Both the position numbers and the translations under genes were made by a program. The notes beneath the pieces are model-generated. The model saw only the letters and a program-made list of their open reading frames with translations. It was not told the DNA's origin and ran no database searches. From positions 124,001-188,000 of the forward strand of contig JAJXWV010000064.1 of NCBI GenBank assembly GCA_021781455.1: 64,000 nt of DNA. Direction: 5' to 3'. This document shows, one piece after another, positions 42,730 to 52,503 of the stretch; positions within the stretch are counted from its first letter, which is position 1; the number at the start of each line of letters is the position of its first letter. This DNA comes from Acidobacteriota bacterium (GTDB lineage Bacteria > Acidobacteriota > Thermoanaerobaculia > Gp7-AA8).

Positions 42730-44094
42730 ATGCGTAAAACGCCGGCGGCAGCCACAGATTCCGACCGCTCACGGCTCCGCGCCATCCCTTCGGTGGAGCG
42801 GCTCCTGTCGAGTCAGACGTTCATTTCGCTGGCCGGAGAATTCGGCCGTGAGCGCGTGAAGGACGCGCTGGTCCGCCATCTGGAGGCCGTGCGATCGGGC
42901 TCGAGCGGCTACGACGACACCCGCGCCGCGATGGAAGTCGGAGCGGCGTTGCGGGACGAGACCTCCTCCACGCTTCGCCGCGTGATCAACGGCAGCGGCG
43001 TCATCATCCACACGAACCTCGGCCGGTCGCCCATCGACCCGCAGATCTGGCGCGCCGCTTCCGCCATCGTCGATGGTTACTCGAATCTCGAGTTCGACGT
43101 GGACCGGGGCCAGCGCGGCGCCCGCGACGAGCACCTCGGCTCGCTCTGCCGGTCGCTGTTCGGATGCGAAGCGGCCGTGCTCGCCAACAACAATGCCGCC
43201 GGTACGCTGCTGCTTCTGGCTGCGGTCGCTGCCGGGCGGGAGGTCATCGTTTCGCGTGGCGAGCTCGTGGAGATTGGTGGAGCGTTTCGCGTGCCGGACG
43301 TGATCCAGCAGGGCGGGGCCAGGCTGCGCGAAGTCGGCACGACGAACCGCACTCGCGCCCGCGACTACGCCGAAGCGGTGACGAAGAAAAGCGCGGCGAT
43401 CCTGCGCGTGCACCGCTCGAATTTCGACATCGTCGGCTTCACTGAGACGCCCACGGTGGAAGACCTCGTCGCCGTGGCCCGCAAGAAGAAGCTTCCCATG
43501 CTGTACGACGAAGGCAGCGGCAGGGTGGTCGATCTGGCGAAGTATGGCTTTGCCGCGGGCGAGACTATCCGCGAGCTGATCGCAAAAGGTGTCGACGCTG
43601 TGACCTGCTCGACCGACAAGCTGATCGGGGCCACGCAGGGCGGCCTGATCCTCGGGCGCGCTGAGATCATCGGCAAAGTGCGGAAGCACCCGCTGATGCG
43701 TGCGCTGCGGGCGGGGAAGGAGTCGTACGCCGTCATCGCAGAAACCCTGCGGGCCTTCGCCGTGGGGCAGCACGAGGAGCGGATCGCGATCTATCGCATG
43801 CTGGCCACGCCGCTCGATGCGCTTCGCTCGCGCGCGGCGGATCTCGTCCGCGAAACGGGTGCTCGAGTGGTCGACAGCGATTGCGCGTTGGGAGGCGGCA
43901 CGACTCCGACCGAAACGATCGTGTCGGTCGCCGTCGAGGTGCCGGGGCAGGCCAGTGAGCTGCAGTCGCGGTTTCTCGCACATGACCCGCCCATAGTCGG
44001 TCGCATCGTGGACGACCGCTTCACGATCGAAATGCGCACGTTGCTCGAGGCCGACCTGCCCGACGTACGCCGGGCCCTGCTGCAGGTCCGTTAG
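42730..44094 (+). CDS. selA: L-seryl-tRNA(Sec) selenium transferase
   Basis: Encodes 454 residues, the usual SelA length. RVINGSGVIIHTNLGRSP near 83-101 and the PLP Lys297 in CSTDKLIGATQGGLILG are diagnostic. SelA converts seryl-tRNA(Sec) to selenocysteinyl-tRNA with selenophosphate, so the organism should read some UGA codons as selenocysteine. selB, selC and selD are not in the window. The frame is open far upstream, but only the ATG at 42730 gives the family N-terminus. Confidence 0.95.
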   Translation: MRKTPAAATDSDRSRLRAIPSVERLLSSQTFISLAGEFGRERVKDALVRHLEAVRSGSSGYDDTRAAMEVGAALRDETSSTLRRVINGSGVIIHTNLGRSPIDPQIWRAASAIVDGYSNLEFDVDRGQRGARDEHLGSLCRSLFGCEAAVLANNNAAGTLLLLAAVAAGREVIVSRGELVEIGGAFRVPDVIQQGGARLREVGTTNRTRARDYAEAVTKKSAAILRVHRSNFDIVGFTETPTVEDLVAVARKKKLPMLYDEGSGRVVDLAKYGFAAGETIRELIAKGVDAVTCSTDKLIGATQGGLILGRAEIIGKVRKHPLMRALRAGKESYAVIAETLRAFAVGQHEERIAIYRMLATPLDALRSRAADLVRETGARVVDSDCALGGGTTPTETIVSVAVEVPGQASELQSRFLAHDPPIVGRIVDDRFTIEMRTLLEADLPDVRRALLQVR

Positions 44095-44127
44095 TCCCAA
44101 AGAGATAGAGCCAGAAGGCGCGCGATC

Positions 44128-44305
44128 TTCCTCTCCCACCGGGAGAGGCGATGATCCCTGACGCTCGTTTCGCGCGAACCGGTGAGGGACGTGTTGGAGC
44201 TCGCGGGATCTCGAACGTCAGCGCGAATGGCAAGCCCCTCACCCACATCGTGCGATTCGATCGATCTCGCGAGCTCGCCCTCTCCCGCGGGGAGAGGGAA
44301 ATCCT
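44128..44305. repeat. palindromic element with CTCTCCC...GGGAGAG hairpins at both ends
   Basis: The ends are CCTCTCCCACCGGGAGAGG (44130-44148) and CCTCTCCCGCGGGGAGAGGG, each a hairpin, and the inner flanks contain complementary CTCGCGAG/GATC blocks. It resembles the CCCTCTCC part of family II. It lies between the convergent selA and plsC genes and holds no gene. Confidence 0.75.
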
Positions 44306-44310
44306 GCGGG

Positions 44311-45072
44311 TTACTTCGTGCCGTTCTCGCTCGCTTTCCTGCGGTGGGGGGCGATTTCCTCACTGGTTCCGTAGACGCCGATCATCGCCTCGATCTGCGA
44401 GCGCGCCTCCTCGGCCAGGCGGTCCTTGTCGCGCAAGGTCGTGCCCGTGCAGTCGAGTGGCTGGCCGATCTTCACCGTGACCACTCCCGGCGTGATGCTC
44501 CGCGACCCGACGCGGAAGACGTTGTAGGTGCCGTCCACGGCGATGGGGAGCAGCGTCGTCTCCGATTTGATGGCCAGCAGGAAGGCGCCGCGCTGAAAGG
44601 GACGCATGCGGATCTCACGGGTGCGCCCCTCCTCCGGAAAAATGACGATGGTGTTGCCGCGGCGGATGCGCTGTGCAGCGAGGTCGAACGACTTCACGGC
44701 CGTGCGGCGGTTCTTCCGGTCGATGGGAATGAAGCCCGCCCGCCCGATCGCCCAGCCGAAGACCGGAATCTTGAACAGGCTGGCCTTGGCCATGAAGCGG
44801 ATGGGCTGGGGGATTGCCGAGAAGATGCAGGGGATGTCGAAGTAGCTGTAATGGTTCGACACGAGGATGTACCGCTTCGAGCGGTCGACCCGGTCGAGGT
44901 TCTCGGTGCGCAGATCGATGCCGGCCGCGGCGACGAGAAGGCGTCCCCACAACCGCTCGATCCAGTCGATGAGCGGCGATGAAGACGAGAACATCGCCAC
45001 GACGATGACGGTCGATGCAAGCGGCAGGGTCACGAAGAGCGCCACCAGCGCTACCCACACGGTTCGCAGCAT
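44311..45072 (-). CDS. plsC: 1-acyl-sn-glycerol-3-phosphate acyltransferase
   Basis: Encodes 253 residues with one N-terminal membrane segment. The catalytic NHxxxxD motif is NHYSYFD near 73-79; GRAGFIPIDRKNRR is motif II; motif III reads FPEEGRTR where FPEGTR is standard, so one residue is shifted by an extra Glu; LLPIAVDG is motif IV. It makes phosphatidic acid, the substrate of CdsA, at the inner membrane. The variant motif III might alter acyl preference. Confidence 0.9.
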   Translation of the reverse strand: MLRTVWVALVALFVTLPLASTVIVVAMFSSSSPLIDWIERLWGRLLVAAAGIDLRTENLDRVDRSKRYILVSNHYSYFDIPCIFSAIPQPIRFMAKASLFKIPVFGWAIGRAGFIPIDRKNRRTAVKSFDLAAQRIRRGNTIVIFPEEGRTREIRMRPFQRGAFLLAIKSETTLLPIAVDGTYNVFRVGSRSITPGVVTVKIGQPLDCTGTTLRDKDRLAEEARSQIEAMIGVYGTSEEIAPHRRKASENGTK

Positions 45073-45085
45073 GGTGGCGAATCAT

Positions 45086-45233
45086 AAGTCCTGAGTGCTG
45101 AGTCCTGAGTGCTGAGGGAAGTGCTGAGTACTGAGTCCTGAGTGTTGAGTGCAGCCCGCGTTACCTCAGTCGGCACTCCGCACTCAGTAATAACGACCTC
45201 GACCTCAGAACTCAGCACTCAGCACTCAGGACT
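45086..45233. repeat. large family III heptad element
   Basis: Two blocks of TGAGTNC units (45086-45115 and 45120-45151) face two blocks of complementary units (45165-45189 with variants, 45200-45233). Several units carry extra substitutions (TGTTGAG, CGGCACTC), so this looks like an older, partly decayed double element. It separates the divergent plsC and korA genes. Confidence 0.85.
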
Positions 45234-45280
45234 AAGGGGCTGCTCACGTCGCGTTACAATCTCACGCCTACCGATCAAAA

Positions 45281-45286
45281 AAGGAG
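45281..45286 (+). promoter_or_regulatory. ribosome binding site for the GTG start of korA
   Basis: AAGGAG precedes GTG at 45294 by seven nucleotides and fixes this start. Confidence 0.7.
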
Positions 45287-45293
45287 AGACGCC

Positions 45294-47240
45294 GTGCCCG
45301 AATCCCAAACCGCGTCGGCTGTGCTGGAGACCGCTTCTGCCGGCGGCGACCCGATCGTGAACGACTGCACGATCCACGTCGCCACTGTCAACGGCTCCGG
45401 TTCACAGTCGTCGAACAACGTCCTGATGCGCTCGATCTTCCAGATGGGGGTGCCGGTGAGCGGGAAGAACATGTTCCCGTCGAACATCGCCGGCCTGCCC
45501 ACCTGGTTCACGATCCGGGCGAACAAAGATGGTTGGATCGCCCGCAAGAAGGAAGTCGACATCATGGTCTGCATGAACGCGCAGACCGCGCGCGAAGACG
45601 TGGCGGGCCTTCCGCCTGGAGCGCTCTGCATCTACGACGCGCCGCTGAACCTGAAGTCCTCCCGGCCCGACATTGCCTTCTTCGAAGTGCCGTTCGCGAA
45701 GCTGGCCGGCGAGCTGGCCGACGACTCGCGCCTGCGCAAGCTGCTGGCGAACATGGTCTACGTCGGCGTGGTGGCGCAGCTTTTGGGCATCGAGCGCGAG
45801 GAGCTCGTCAACGCCATCACCAAGCAATTCAAGGGAAAGAAGAAAGCCATCGACCCGAACGTGGCGGCGATCGACAAGGGCATGGACTTCGCCCGGGCCA
45901 GTCTCCCGAAGCAGGAGAAACACCGCATCGAGCGGATGAACGCCACCGCGGGCAAGATCATCATCGATGGCAACGCCGCCGCCGCGATCGGTGCGATGTT
46001 CGGCGGCGTGACCGCAGTGACCTGGTATCCGATCACTCCTTCCTCGTCGCTGTGCGAATCGCTGATCGACTACCTGCGCCAGTATCGCGTGGAGAAGGAT
46101 GGCAAGGCCACCTTCGCCGTCGTGCAGGCGGAGGACGAGCTGGCCGCTGTGGGAATGGTGTTAGGCGCGGGGTGGGCCGGAGCACGTTCCATGACCTCGA
46201 CCGCCGGCCCGGGCATCTCCCTGATGGCCGAGTTCGTCGGCCTCGGCTACTTCGCCGAGATCCCGGGCGTGATCTGGGACATCCAGCGCGTCGGTCCATC
46301 CACCGGTCTGCCCACGCGCACGGCGCAGGGCGACGTCAATCAGGTGGCGTATCTGTCTCACGGCGACACGCAGCACATCGTCCTCATCCCGTCGTCCGTC
46401 AGCGAGTGCTTCGACTTCGCCATCGAGGCCCTCGACCTGGCGGAGGAGTTCCAGACGCCGGTGTTCGTCCTGTCGGATCTCGATCTCGGGATGAACAACT
46501 GGATGTCGGACCCGTTCAAGTATCCGGAGAAGCCGATCAGGCGCGGCAAGGTCCTGACGAAGGAAAAGCTCGATGAGCTGAAGGGGCAGTGGGGCCGCTA
46601 TGCCGACGTCGACGGCGACGGCATCCCCTGGCGCACCCTTCCCGGCACCGATCACCCGATGGCCTCTTACTTCACGCGCGGATCCGGCCATGACGACTTC
46701 GCCCGCTATTCGGAGAAGCCGGAGGTCTACAAGGCCACCGTCGACCGGCTGGCCAGGAAGATCGAGACGGCGAAGCTCTTCGTCCCGCCTCCCGCCGTCG
46801 ACATCAGCGAAGGCGCGCGCATCGGATTCATCGCCTACGGCACGACCGATTTCGCACTCGAGGAAGCGCGCTACCAGCTGCGCACCGAACACGGCATCGA
46901 GACCAGTTACCTGCGCCTGCGATCGCTCCCGTTCACCGGCGATGTCCGCAGTTTCGTCTCCATGCACGACCGCATCTACGTCGTCGAGCAGAACCGCGAC
47001 GGCCAGATGGGCGATCTCCTGAAGCTCGAGCTCGGTGCCGATCAGGAAAAGATCCGCAAGATCCTCCACTACACCGGCCTGCCGTGCGACGCGCGGAGCA
47101 TCACCGAGGCGGTGGTGCAGATGGAGGCCACGATCGAATGTCCGGAGCCGCTGCTTCTGGTACGCGCCGAGCCGCCGGCTGCCAAGGCCAGCCCGATGGC
47201 CAGCGGTACGCAGCCCACGACGCGAGCCACGGAGGACTGA
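45294..47240 (+). CDS. korA: 2-oxoacid:ferredoxin oxidoreductase, alpha subunit (gamma-alpha fusion)
   Basis: Encodes 648 residues. The N-terminal about 200 residues are the gamma (POR_N-type catalytic) domain, including ATVNGSGSQSSNN and GLPTWFTIRANKDGW; the alpha domain starts near 215 with GNAAAAIGAMFGGVTAVTWYPITPSSS and has QAEDELAAVGMVLGAG. This is the KorA/OorA arrangement in which the beta subunit is separate. With the beta gene next to it the enzyme decarboxylates a 2-oxoacid, most likely 2-oxoglutarate, to the acyl-CoA and reduces ferredoxin. It contains a TTA codon at 46161. Confidence 0.92.
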   Translation: MPESQTASAVLETASAGGDPIVNDCTIHVATVNGSGSQSSNNVLMRSIFQMGVPVSGKNMFPSNIAGLPTWFTIRANKDGWIARKKEVDIMVCMNAQTAREDVAGLPPGALCIYDAPLNLKSSRPDIAFFEVPFAKLAGELADDSRLRKLLANMVYVGVVAQLLGIEREELVNAITKQFKGKKKAIDPNVAAIDKGMDFARASLPKQEKHRIERMNATAGKIIIDGNAAAAIGAMFGGVTAVTWYPITPSSSLCESLIDYLRQYRVEKDGKATFAVVQAEDELAAVGMVLGAGWAGARSMTSTAGPGISLMAEFVGLGYFAEIPGVIWDIQRVGPSTGLPTRTAQGDVNQVAYLSHGDTQHIVLIPSSVSECFDFAIEALDLAEEFQTPVFVLSDLDLGMNNWMSDPFKYPEKPIRRGKVLTKEKLDELKGQWGRYADVDGDGIPWRTLPGTDHPMASYFTRGSGHDDFARYSEKPEVYKATVDRLARKIETAKLFVPPPAVDISEGARIGFIAYGTTDFALEEARYQLRTEHGIETSYLRLRSLPFTGDVRSFVSMHDRIYVVEQNRDGQMGDLLKLELGADQEKIRKILHYTGLPCDARSITEAVVQMEATIECPEPLLLVRAEPPAAKASPMASGTQPTTRATED

Positions 47241-47241
47241 A

Positions 47242-48297
47242 ATGGCCGAAAGCACACTGAAGATCGGCACTGCCGAAGTTCCGAAGGAAAACCGCATCGG
47301 CCTCAAGGCCACCGACTATCACGGCGGAAAGTCCACGCTCTGCGCCGGCTGTGGTCACGATGCCATCAGCAACCAGATCGTCCGGGCGTTTTACGAGATG
47401 AGCGTCAAGCCGGAGCGGGTGGCCAAATTCTCCGGCATCGGCTGCTCGTCGAAGACCCCGGCCTATTTCCTCTCCCGTGCCCACGGCTTCAACGCCGTGC
47501 ACGGGCGGATGCCGGCCATCGCCACCGGGGCCATGCTGGCGAACCATCACCTGCTCGGCATCGGCGTTTCCGGCGACGGCGACACCGCCTCGATCGGCCT
47601 CGGCCAGTTCATGCACATGATCCGCCGCAACATCCCGATGATCTACATCGTCGAGAACAACGGCGTGTACGGGCTGACCAAGGGCCAGTTCTCCGCCACG
47701 GCCGATGAGGGCTCGAAGCTGAAAACCGGCGTGATCAACGACCTTCCGCCGATGGACCTCTGCGCGCTGGCCGTGCAGCTCGGCTGCGGCTTCGTGGCGC
47801 GCGGCTTCGCCGGCGATCCGAAGCAGATGGTGAACATTCTCAAGGCCGCCATCGCGCACAACGGGCTGGCGGTCATCGACGTGATCTCGCCGTGCGTCAC
47901 CTTCAACAATCACGACGGCTCGACGAAGAGCTACACCTACGCCAAGGAGCACGACGAGCTGCTCCACCAGATCGGCTTCGTGCCGTCGTACGAGCAGATC
48001 GAAGTCGACTACGAGCCGGGCGAGGTGAAGGAAGTGACGATGCACGACGGCTCGCGCATCGTGCTCAAGAAGATCGAGGAAGCCTACGATCCCACGGACG
48101 CCACCAACGCACTGGTGCGGCTGAAGCAGGCGGAGAGCGCGGGGCAGATGCTCACCGGCCTCGTCCACCTGCAGCCGGAGAAGAAGAGCTTCATGGATCT
48201 TCTGCACGTCGTCGACGAGCCTCTGGCCACACTGACGTTGGAACGCACGCGCCCCCCGCGCGAAGCGCTCGACAAGATCATGCAGGAGCTGATGTAG
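47242..48297 (+). CDS. korB: 2-oxoacid:ferredoxin oxidoreductase, beta subunit
   Basis: Encodes 351 residues from the ATG at 47242 with GGAGG nine nucleotides upstream inside the korA end. Cluster ligands appear in LCAGCGHD near 33-40 and GIGCSSK; the TPP motif is GVSGDGDTASIGLGQF followed by ENNGVYGLTKGQ. It holds TPP and an Fe-S cluster. No separate ferredoxin-like delta gene follows, so external ferredoxin is needed. A good terminator closes the operon. Confidence 0.94.
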   Translation: MAESTLKIGTAEVPKENRIGLKATDYHGGKSTLCAGCGHDAISNQIVRAFYEMSVKPERVAKFSGIGCSSKTPAYFLSRAHGFNAVHGRMPAIATGAMLANHHLLGIGVSGDGDTASIGLGQFMHMIRRNIPMIYIVENNGVYGLTKGQFSATADEGSKLKTGVINDLPPMDLCALAVQLGCGFVARGFAGDPKQMVNILKAAIAHNGLAVIDVISPCVTFNNHDGSTKSYTYAKEHDELLHQIGFVPSYEQIEVDYEPGEVKEVTMHDGSRIVLKKIEEAYDPTDATNALVRLKQAESAGQMLTGLVHLQPEKKSFMDLLHVVDEPLATLTLERTRPPREALDKIMQELM

Positions 48298-48323
48298 GGC
48301 GCGCTCGTCTCACTCGAAAGATC

Positions 48324-48348
48324 GGCCGGCGGAAACGCCGGCCTTTTT
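48324..48348 (+). terminator. rho-independent terminator of korAB
   Basis: GGCCGGCG (48324-48331), loop GAAA, CGCCGGCC (48336-48343), followed by TTTTT (48344-48348). It lies 27 nt after the korB stop. Confidence 0.92.
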
Positions 48349-48360
48349 CGTTTGGCTCCC

Positions 48361-48685
48361 TGTCATCCCCGAGCACTCGAATCGCGGAAGCGCGACACCG
48401 GATAGAAACGTTCGATCGTTCCCCCTCTCCCCGCCGCAGCGGGGAGAGGGCCGGGGTGAGGGGTCTCGTTCTGGTTCCAAAAGGAGACCCCTTGTACGCC
48501 TTCGGCACCTTCTCCCCCGGCGACGGGGAGAAGGGCAACGAACGCCAGAGCCCGCATAACACTGAAGGTTTCTTGGAGGCGTCAGCGAGGGATCCGCGTG
48601 GTCGGTGGCGCCTAACATGAGCAGTTTCGGCACGTTCAAGGCACTCTCCACTCCCAGGTCACTCGCCGACGCTCGGGATGACAAG
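48361..48685 (-). repeat. family II long dispersed element, copy 2 (inverse orientation)
   Basis: Its reverse complement matches the element at 3882-4198 along nearly the whole length, including GCGGGCTCTGGCGTTCGTTG, the GAGAAGGTGCCGAAGGCG block and the CCCCGCTGCGGCGGGGAG block. Differences include a few indels that destroy any shared frame. One GTTAGGC string is here (minus strand, 48606-48612). The rest of the gap 48298-48716 holds only the terminator and about 30 nt before the next gene. Confidence 0.88.
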
Positions 48686-48716
48686 TGGCTCATCGACTCC
48701 GCTAACATGTCGCCGG

Positions 48717-51083
48717 ATGGCGGAGGCAAGCCCAGTCGAAGATCGACGTCCGCGATCGCGCATCGCGGATGTTGCCGCCGTCGCCGTGCTGTTCGGGCTG
48801 ATCACCGTCGTTTTCTCCGACGTCTGGTTCGGTGGCAACGGCTTCTTCATCCGGGACCTGGCGCGCTACTACTTTCCGGTCAAACGGATCCTTCACGATC
48901 TCGTGCGCGCGGGCGAGTTCCCGCTCTGGAACAGGTTCTTTTCCGCGGGCCAGCCGCTCGCCGCAAACCCGGAGTACGAGCTCTTCTACCCGGGCCAGTG
49001 GCCGATCTTCCTTCGCGACTTCTACTTCGGTTTCCGGCTGCACATCCTGCTGCACTTCTATATTGGCGCGCTGGCGATGTACTCGCTGATGCGTTCGCTG
49101 CGGACGAGCGTCGGTGCCGCACTGATCACGGCGACGGCATTCGTTTTTGGCGGACCTCTGCTGTCGCTCGCGAATCTGCTGCCGACGTTTTTCGGCACGG
49201 TGTGGCTGCCGTTCACGATTCTTTTCGGACGCCGCTTTCTTCTGTACCGCCGTCGCAGAGATTTCGTGCTCACGGCGGTCTTCGTCGCTCTGCAGGCGCT
49301 GACGTTCGATCCCGCCGTGCCACTGGAAACGCTCGCGGCACTCGTCGTCTGTGGCGTGTGGATCGGCGAGAGTGGCCGTGCGAAGGCCGCCCTGGCCGCG
49401 ATGGCGTGCGCGATGTTCGCAGGCGGACTGCTCATCGCGGCCGTTCAGGTGATCCCCCTCCTCGGCCACATCCGTGACACGCCGCGGGCCACGCGTTTGA
49501 GCTTCGACACGATCTCCTACTGGAGCATGCCGCCGGTTCGCCTGATGGAGCTGCTCCAGCCGCGCTTCGCCGGCCGCAATCCGTTTCTCAGCGACGACTA
49601 CTGGGGAGGTGCCGCCTACCGTCAGGCGACGACGCCCTATCTGCACAGCCTCTATCTTGGATGCGCAGCGCTGGTCGCGCTCATCGCCGGATTTCTCCGC
49701 AAGGAGCGAGGGATTCTCGCTTTGACGGGCTGCAGCATCGTGGCGTGGATCGCCGCGTTCGGCGAGCACACGCCGCTGCTGCGCATCGCCTACGCAGCCC
49801 ACCTGCCGACCGTACTTCGTTTTCCGGAGCGCTTCGCGGTGATCGCGGCGTTTGCGCTCACGATTGCGGCGGGACTGGCCATCGACCGAATCATCAACGA
49901 GGCGTCGTGGCGCAAGACCGCCGTTGGCGTTTCGGCGGTTCTGGCAGTCATCTGCATCCTCATTTCGTTCTTCACATTCACATCGTCGTACGCAGACTGG
50001 TTTGCGGCGATGTGGCAGGCCACCGGGCTTCCGATCGTCAGGCACTGGATCGCGGAGTCGCGAATCGACTGGCTGCTGACAACGGCTCGTGTCGTGGCGC
50101 TCGCGGCCCTGTTGCTGATCACGCGGCGGATGCCGGCGCGCGTGGTGGCGCTGGCACTCGCTGCGTTCGTTGCTGCGGATCTGCTTCCGCTCACCCGCGA
50201 GATCGTGCCGCGCCAGCCGCGCGAGTTCTTCGAAGCGCCGCCGGTCGTGCGCGAGTTGCGTCAGCCCAGCAGCGGCTACCGCATCTTCTTCGAGCCCGAA
50301 TGGTCGTCGGGATCAATCTCGCGCCGCTACTTCGCCAACGCGCCGACGCGCCCCTGGACTCTTCGCAATGAGCTGTTTCCGCGCCTTCCCGCCGCGTACG
50401 GATTCTCGACCGTGTTCGAACGCGACATCGACCTGACCAACGTGGCCGGGAGCGACGAGCTCACCGAAGCGATGTGGAAGGTGCGGCGCAGCGGTCGTCC
50501 CGACTGGGCGGAGGCGTTCGCCGCCATGTCCAATGTCGGCTACCGGGCTGCCTACCGCCCCTTCGATCAGGAGATCGCGCGTCATCCCGATCCGAAGGAC
50601 GTCGAGCCGATCACTTTCGTACCGGTAGGCCCGAATCCGCGCTACTACTTCGCCGACGAGATCGTCCCGGTCTCGAACACCGACGACTTCGTCCGCCGGA
50701 TGATCGTTGAACGACACAGCGCGCGGGCCGCATATCTGGCCATCGCGCCGTTCGTGCCGGCGCCGGGGTTCATCGGCCGGGCCAGCGAGTCTTCGAACGG
50801 CGCCGTGCTCGACGTGAGTGCCGCCGGACGCGCTCTACTCGTCTGCAGCGTCACCTGGCACCGCGACTGGCAGGCCACCGTCGACGGCGTCCCGGCGACG
50901 ATCCGCCGCACGAACGTGGCCTATCAGTCGGTGGAGATCCCGCCCGGCCGGCACCGCGTCGTTCTGCGCTATCGAGATCCGTTGGTCGTCGTCGGAGCCG
51001 TCGTCAGCGCTCTGGCACTGATGGCCTGCGCGCTCGTCGCCGTGCCGCGGTCGCGGCGCGTTACCGCCGCTTCAACTCTTTGA
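48717..51083 (+). CDS. YfhO-like large polytopic membrane protein
   Basis: Encodes 788 residues from ATG at 48717; the upstream part of the frame is repeat. About twelve helices occupy residues 20-480; the long first external loop has IRDLARYYFPVKRIL and GEFPLWNRFFSAGQPLAANPE, the typical YfhO pattern. A soluble domain (about 490-760) and a final helix follow. Bacillus YfhO is involved in glycosylation of lipoteichoic acid, and the fold is GT-C-like; a role in glycan decoration here is inference. It overlaps the convergent gene by 23 nt. Confidence 0.82.
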   Translation: MAEASPVEDRRPRSRIADVAAVAVLFGLITVVFSDVWFGGNGFFIRDLARYYFPVKRILHDLVRAGEFPLWNRFFSAGQPLAANPEYELFYPGQWPIFLRDFYFGFRLHILLHFYIGALAMYSLMRSLRTSVGAALITATAFVFGGPLLSLANLLPTFFGTVWLPFTILFGRRFLLYRRRRDFVLTAVFVALQALTFDPAVPLETLAALVVCGVWIGESGRAKAALAAMACAMFAGGLLIAAVQVIPLLGHIRDTPRATRLSFDTISYWSMPPVRLMELLQPRFAGRNPFLSDDYWGGAAYRQATTPYLHSLYLGCAALVALIAGFLRKERGILALTGCSIVAWIAAFGEHTPLLRIAYAAHLPTVLRFPERFAVIAAFALTIAAGLAIDRIINEASWRKTAVGVSAVLAVICILISFFTFTSSYADWFAAMWQATGLPIVRHWIAESRIDWLLTTARVVALAALLLITRRMPARVVALALAAFVAADLLPLTREIVPRQPREFFEAPPVVRELRQPSSGYRIFFEPEWSSGSISRRYFANAPTRPWTLRNELFPRLPAAYGFSTVFERDIDLTNVAGSDELTEAMWKVRRSGRPDWAEAFAAMSNVGYRAAYRPFDQEIARHPDPKDVEPITFVPVGPNPRYYFADEIVPVSNTDDFVRRMIVERHSARAAYLAIAPFVPAPGFIGRASESSNGAVLDVSAAGRALLVCSVTWHRDWQATVDGVPATIRRTNVAYQSVEIPPGRHRVVLRYRDPLVVVGAVVSALALMACALVAVPRSRRVTAASTL

Positions 51084-52503
51084 GCCGTTTCGAAGCCACG
51101 GCGTTATCCGGCGCGATCTTCAGGGCGTCCTCGTAGCACGTCTGCGCACGAGTCGTCAGTCCTTCGGCTTTGTACAGATCGCCGAGCGAGATCAGGGCGT
51201 CGACGTGGTTCGGATCGAGAGAGAGAGCCATCTGGAAGCTCTCCGCAGCTTCGCGTCGCCAGTTGGGATTGCGCTCCTGGCAGGAGCCGAGGAGGAACCA
51301 GGCGTCCGCCATGTCGGGAGCGAACTGTACGGCCTGCTTGAGCAGCACGATGGCGCCGTAGTAATCCCCATTGACGCTCAGCTCGCGGGCCCTCGTGAAG
51401 TTCTGCGTGGCAATGGAGCGCTGCGTGACGCGCTGCTGAATGCCGCCCTCACTGCCGCGCGAGGGAGGATTCTGCAGCAGCTTGTCATACGAGGTTCTGC
51501 GCACCGGGTCGGCAAGCACCTTGACCGCTTCATCGATCTGCCGATTGATGGCATTGACCGACTCGCGGACCACAGCCGGATAGGTATTGGGGTCGTATCT
51601 CTTCCTGGTCTCCTCACCGGCGGCGATGATCTGGGTGCGGGTGGCCGCTCGCGGCGCGTTGATGAGCTGGTAGTGGTCGGTGGTGCCGAGCTGGCGCGAG
51701 AGCGCCACGGCGCGCAGTGATCGCTGATCGTTCGATCCGATGGCCGCGAGCAGCTCCAGGTCCCGCTGCATGTCGTCGAAATTCATGGCCACGGCCTGGG
51801 GTGCGCGCACGTCGACGGTGCCGAAGATGCCGAGCGTCAACATGGCGATCACCACTTTCGCGGCCGTCACCGAGTCGGTGGAATAGTGGCGGAGGAACGT
51901 CTCGATCGGTTGCGCTTCGGCGAGGCTCGAGGCGATGCGGCGCTCCGCCTCGGTCAGGGCCACGCCGTCGATGCTGAACCGGCTTTCACGCGACGGCTCG
52001 ATCTCCCGTTTGAGATCGCCGAGCGATCGCCGCAGGACCAGCCCGTTGGTGATCGAGCGGATCCCCTCCAGGATCAGCGACGCCGTCGACTGCAGGAAGA
52101 CCCGCCGTTCGGGTGCGAGGGCGTCGTCATCCGTGAAGGCTGACGTCCCCTCGTCCAGCGAGAAGAGCGGGATGAAGAGCGACGTCACCCATTCGCGCAG
52201 CAGCGTCTGACGCGACGAGAGATCGAGCAATCCGGTCTCGTGGAACTTCAGCACCACGCCAGCGGGGTCGCCTTCGCGCAGCTCGGCGGCCGCTTCGGGG
52301 GGGATGCCGTTGCGTTGAACCAGGAAGTCTGCGAGCGAATCCTCCGATGCGGCCGACGTGATCAGGACGAGCTCGCCCTGGGACCAGTAGAGGACTTTCC
52401 GAAGCGGACTGCGGAGAATCGTCAGAAATCCGGTCCGCCGATTCTGCAGGAGGTCGCCGACGATCGCGGCGAAGGGTGTGATCTCGAGTCGCTCGAGGCT
52501 CAA
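51061..52503 (-). CDS. DUF4388/J-domain-like/TPR protein
   Basis: Encodes 480 residues from a TTG at 52503 (GGGAG about ten nucleotides upstream). The N-terminus (IVGDLLQNRRTGFLTILRS...VLYWSQGELVLITSA) is DUF4388-like, a domain found in gliding/social-motility regulators. The middle (TDHYQLINAPRAATRTQIIAAGEETRKRYDPN) resembles a degenerate J-domain without a clear HPD. The C-terminus has two to three TPRs (ADAWFLLGSCQE, VDALISLGDLYKAEG). It may be a scaffold for signalling or motility; the function is open. Confidence 0.8.
   Translation of the reverse strand: MSLERLEITPFAAIVGDLLQNRRTGFLTILRSPLRKVLYWSQGELVLITSAASEDSLADFLVQRNGIPPEAAAELREGDPAGVVLKFHETGLLDLSSRQTLLREWVTSLFIPLFSLDEGTSAFTDDDALAPERRVFLQSTASLILEGIRSITNGLVLRRSLGDLKREIEPSRESRFSIDGVALTEAERRIASSLAEAQPIETFLRHYSTDSVTAAKVVIAMLTLGIFGTVDVRAPQAVAMNFDDMQRDLELLAAIGSNDQRSLRAVALSRQLGTTDHYQLINAPRAATRTQIIAAGEETRKRYDPNTYPAVVRESVNAINRQIDEAVKVLADPVRRTSYDKLLQNPPSRGSEGGIQQRVTQRSIATQNFTRARELSVNGDYYGAIVLLKQAVQFAPDMADAWFLLGSCQERNPNWRREAAESFQMALSLDPNHVDALISLGDLYKAEGLTTRAQTCYEDALKIAPDNAVASKRLKELKRR

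Noticed and set aside
42730-44094. In-frame TGA selenocysteine candidates near selA
   Set aside because: No gene end in the window showed a conserved continuation after TGA with a following hairpin that I could support.
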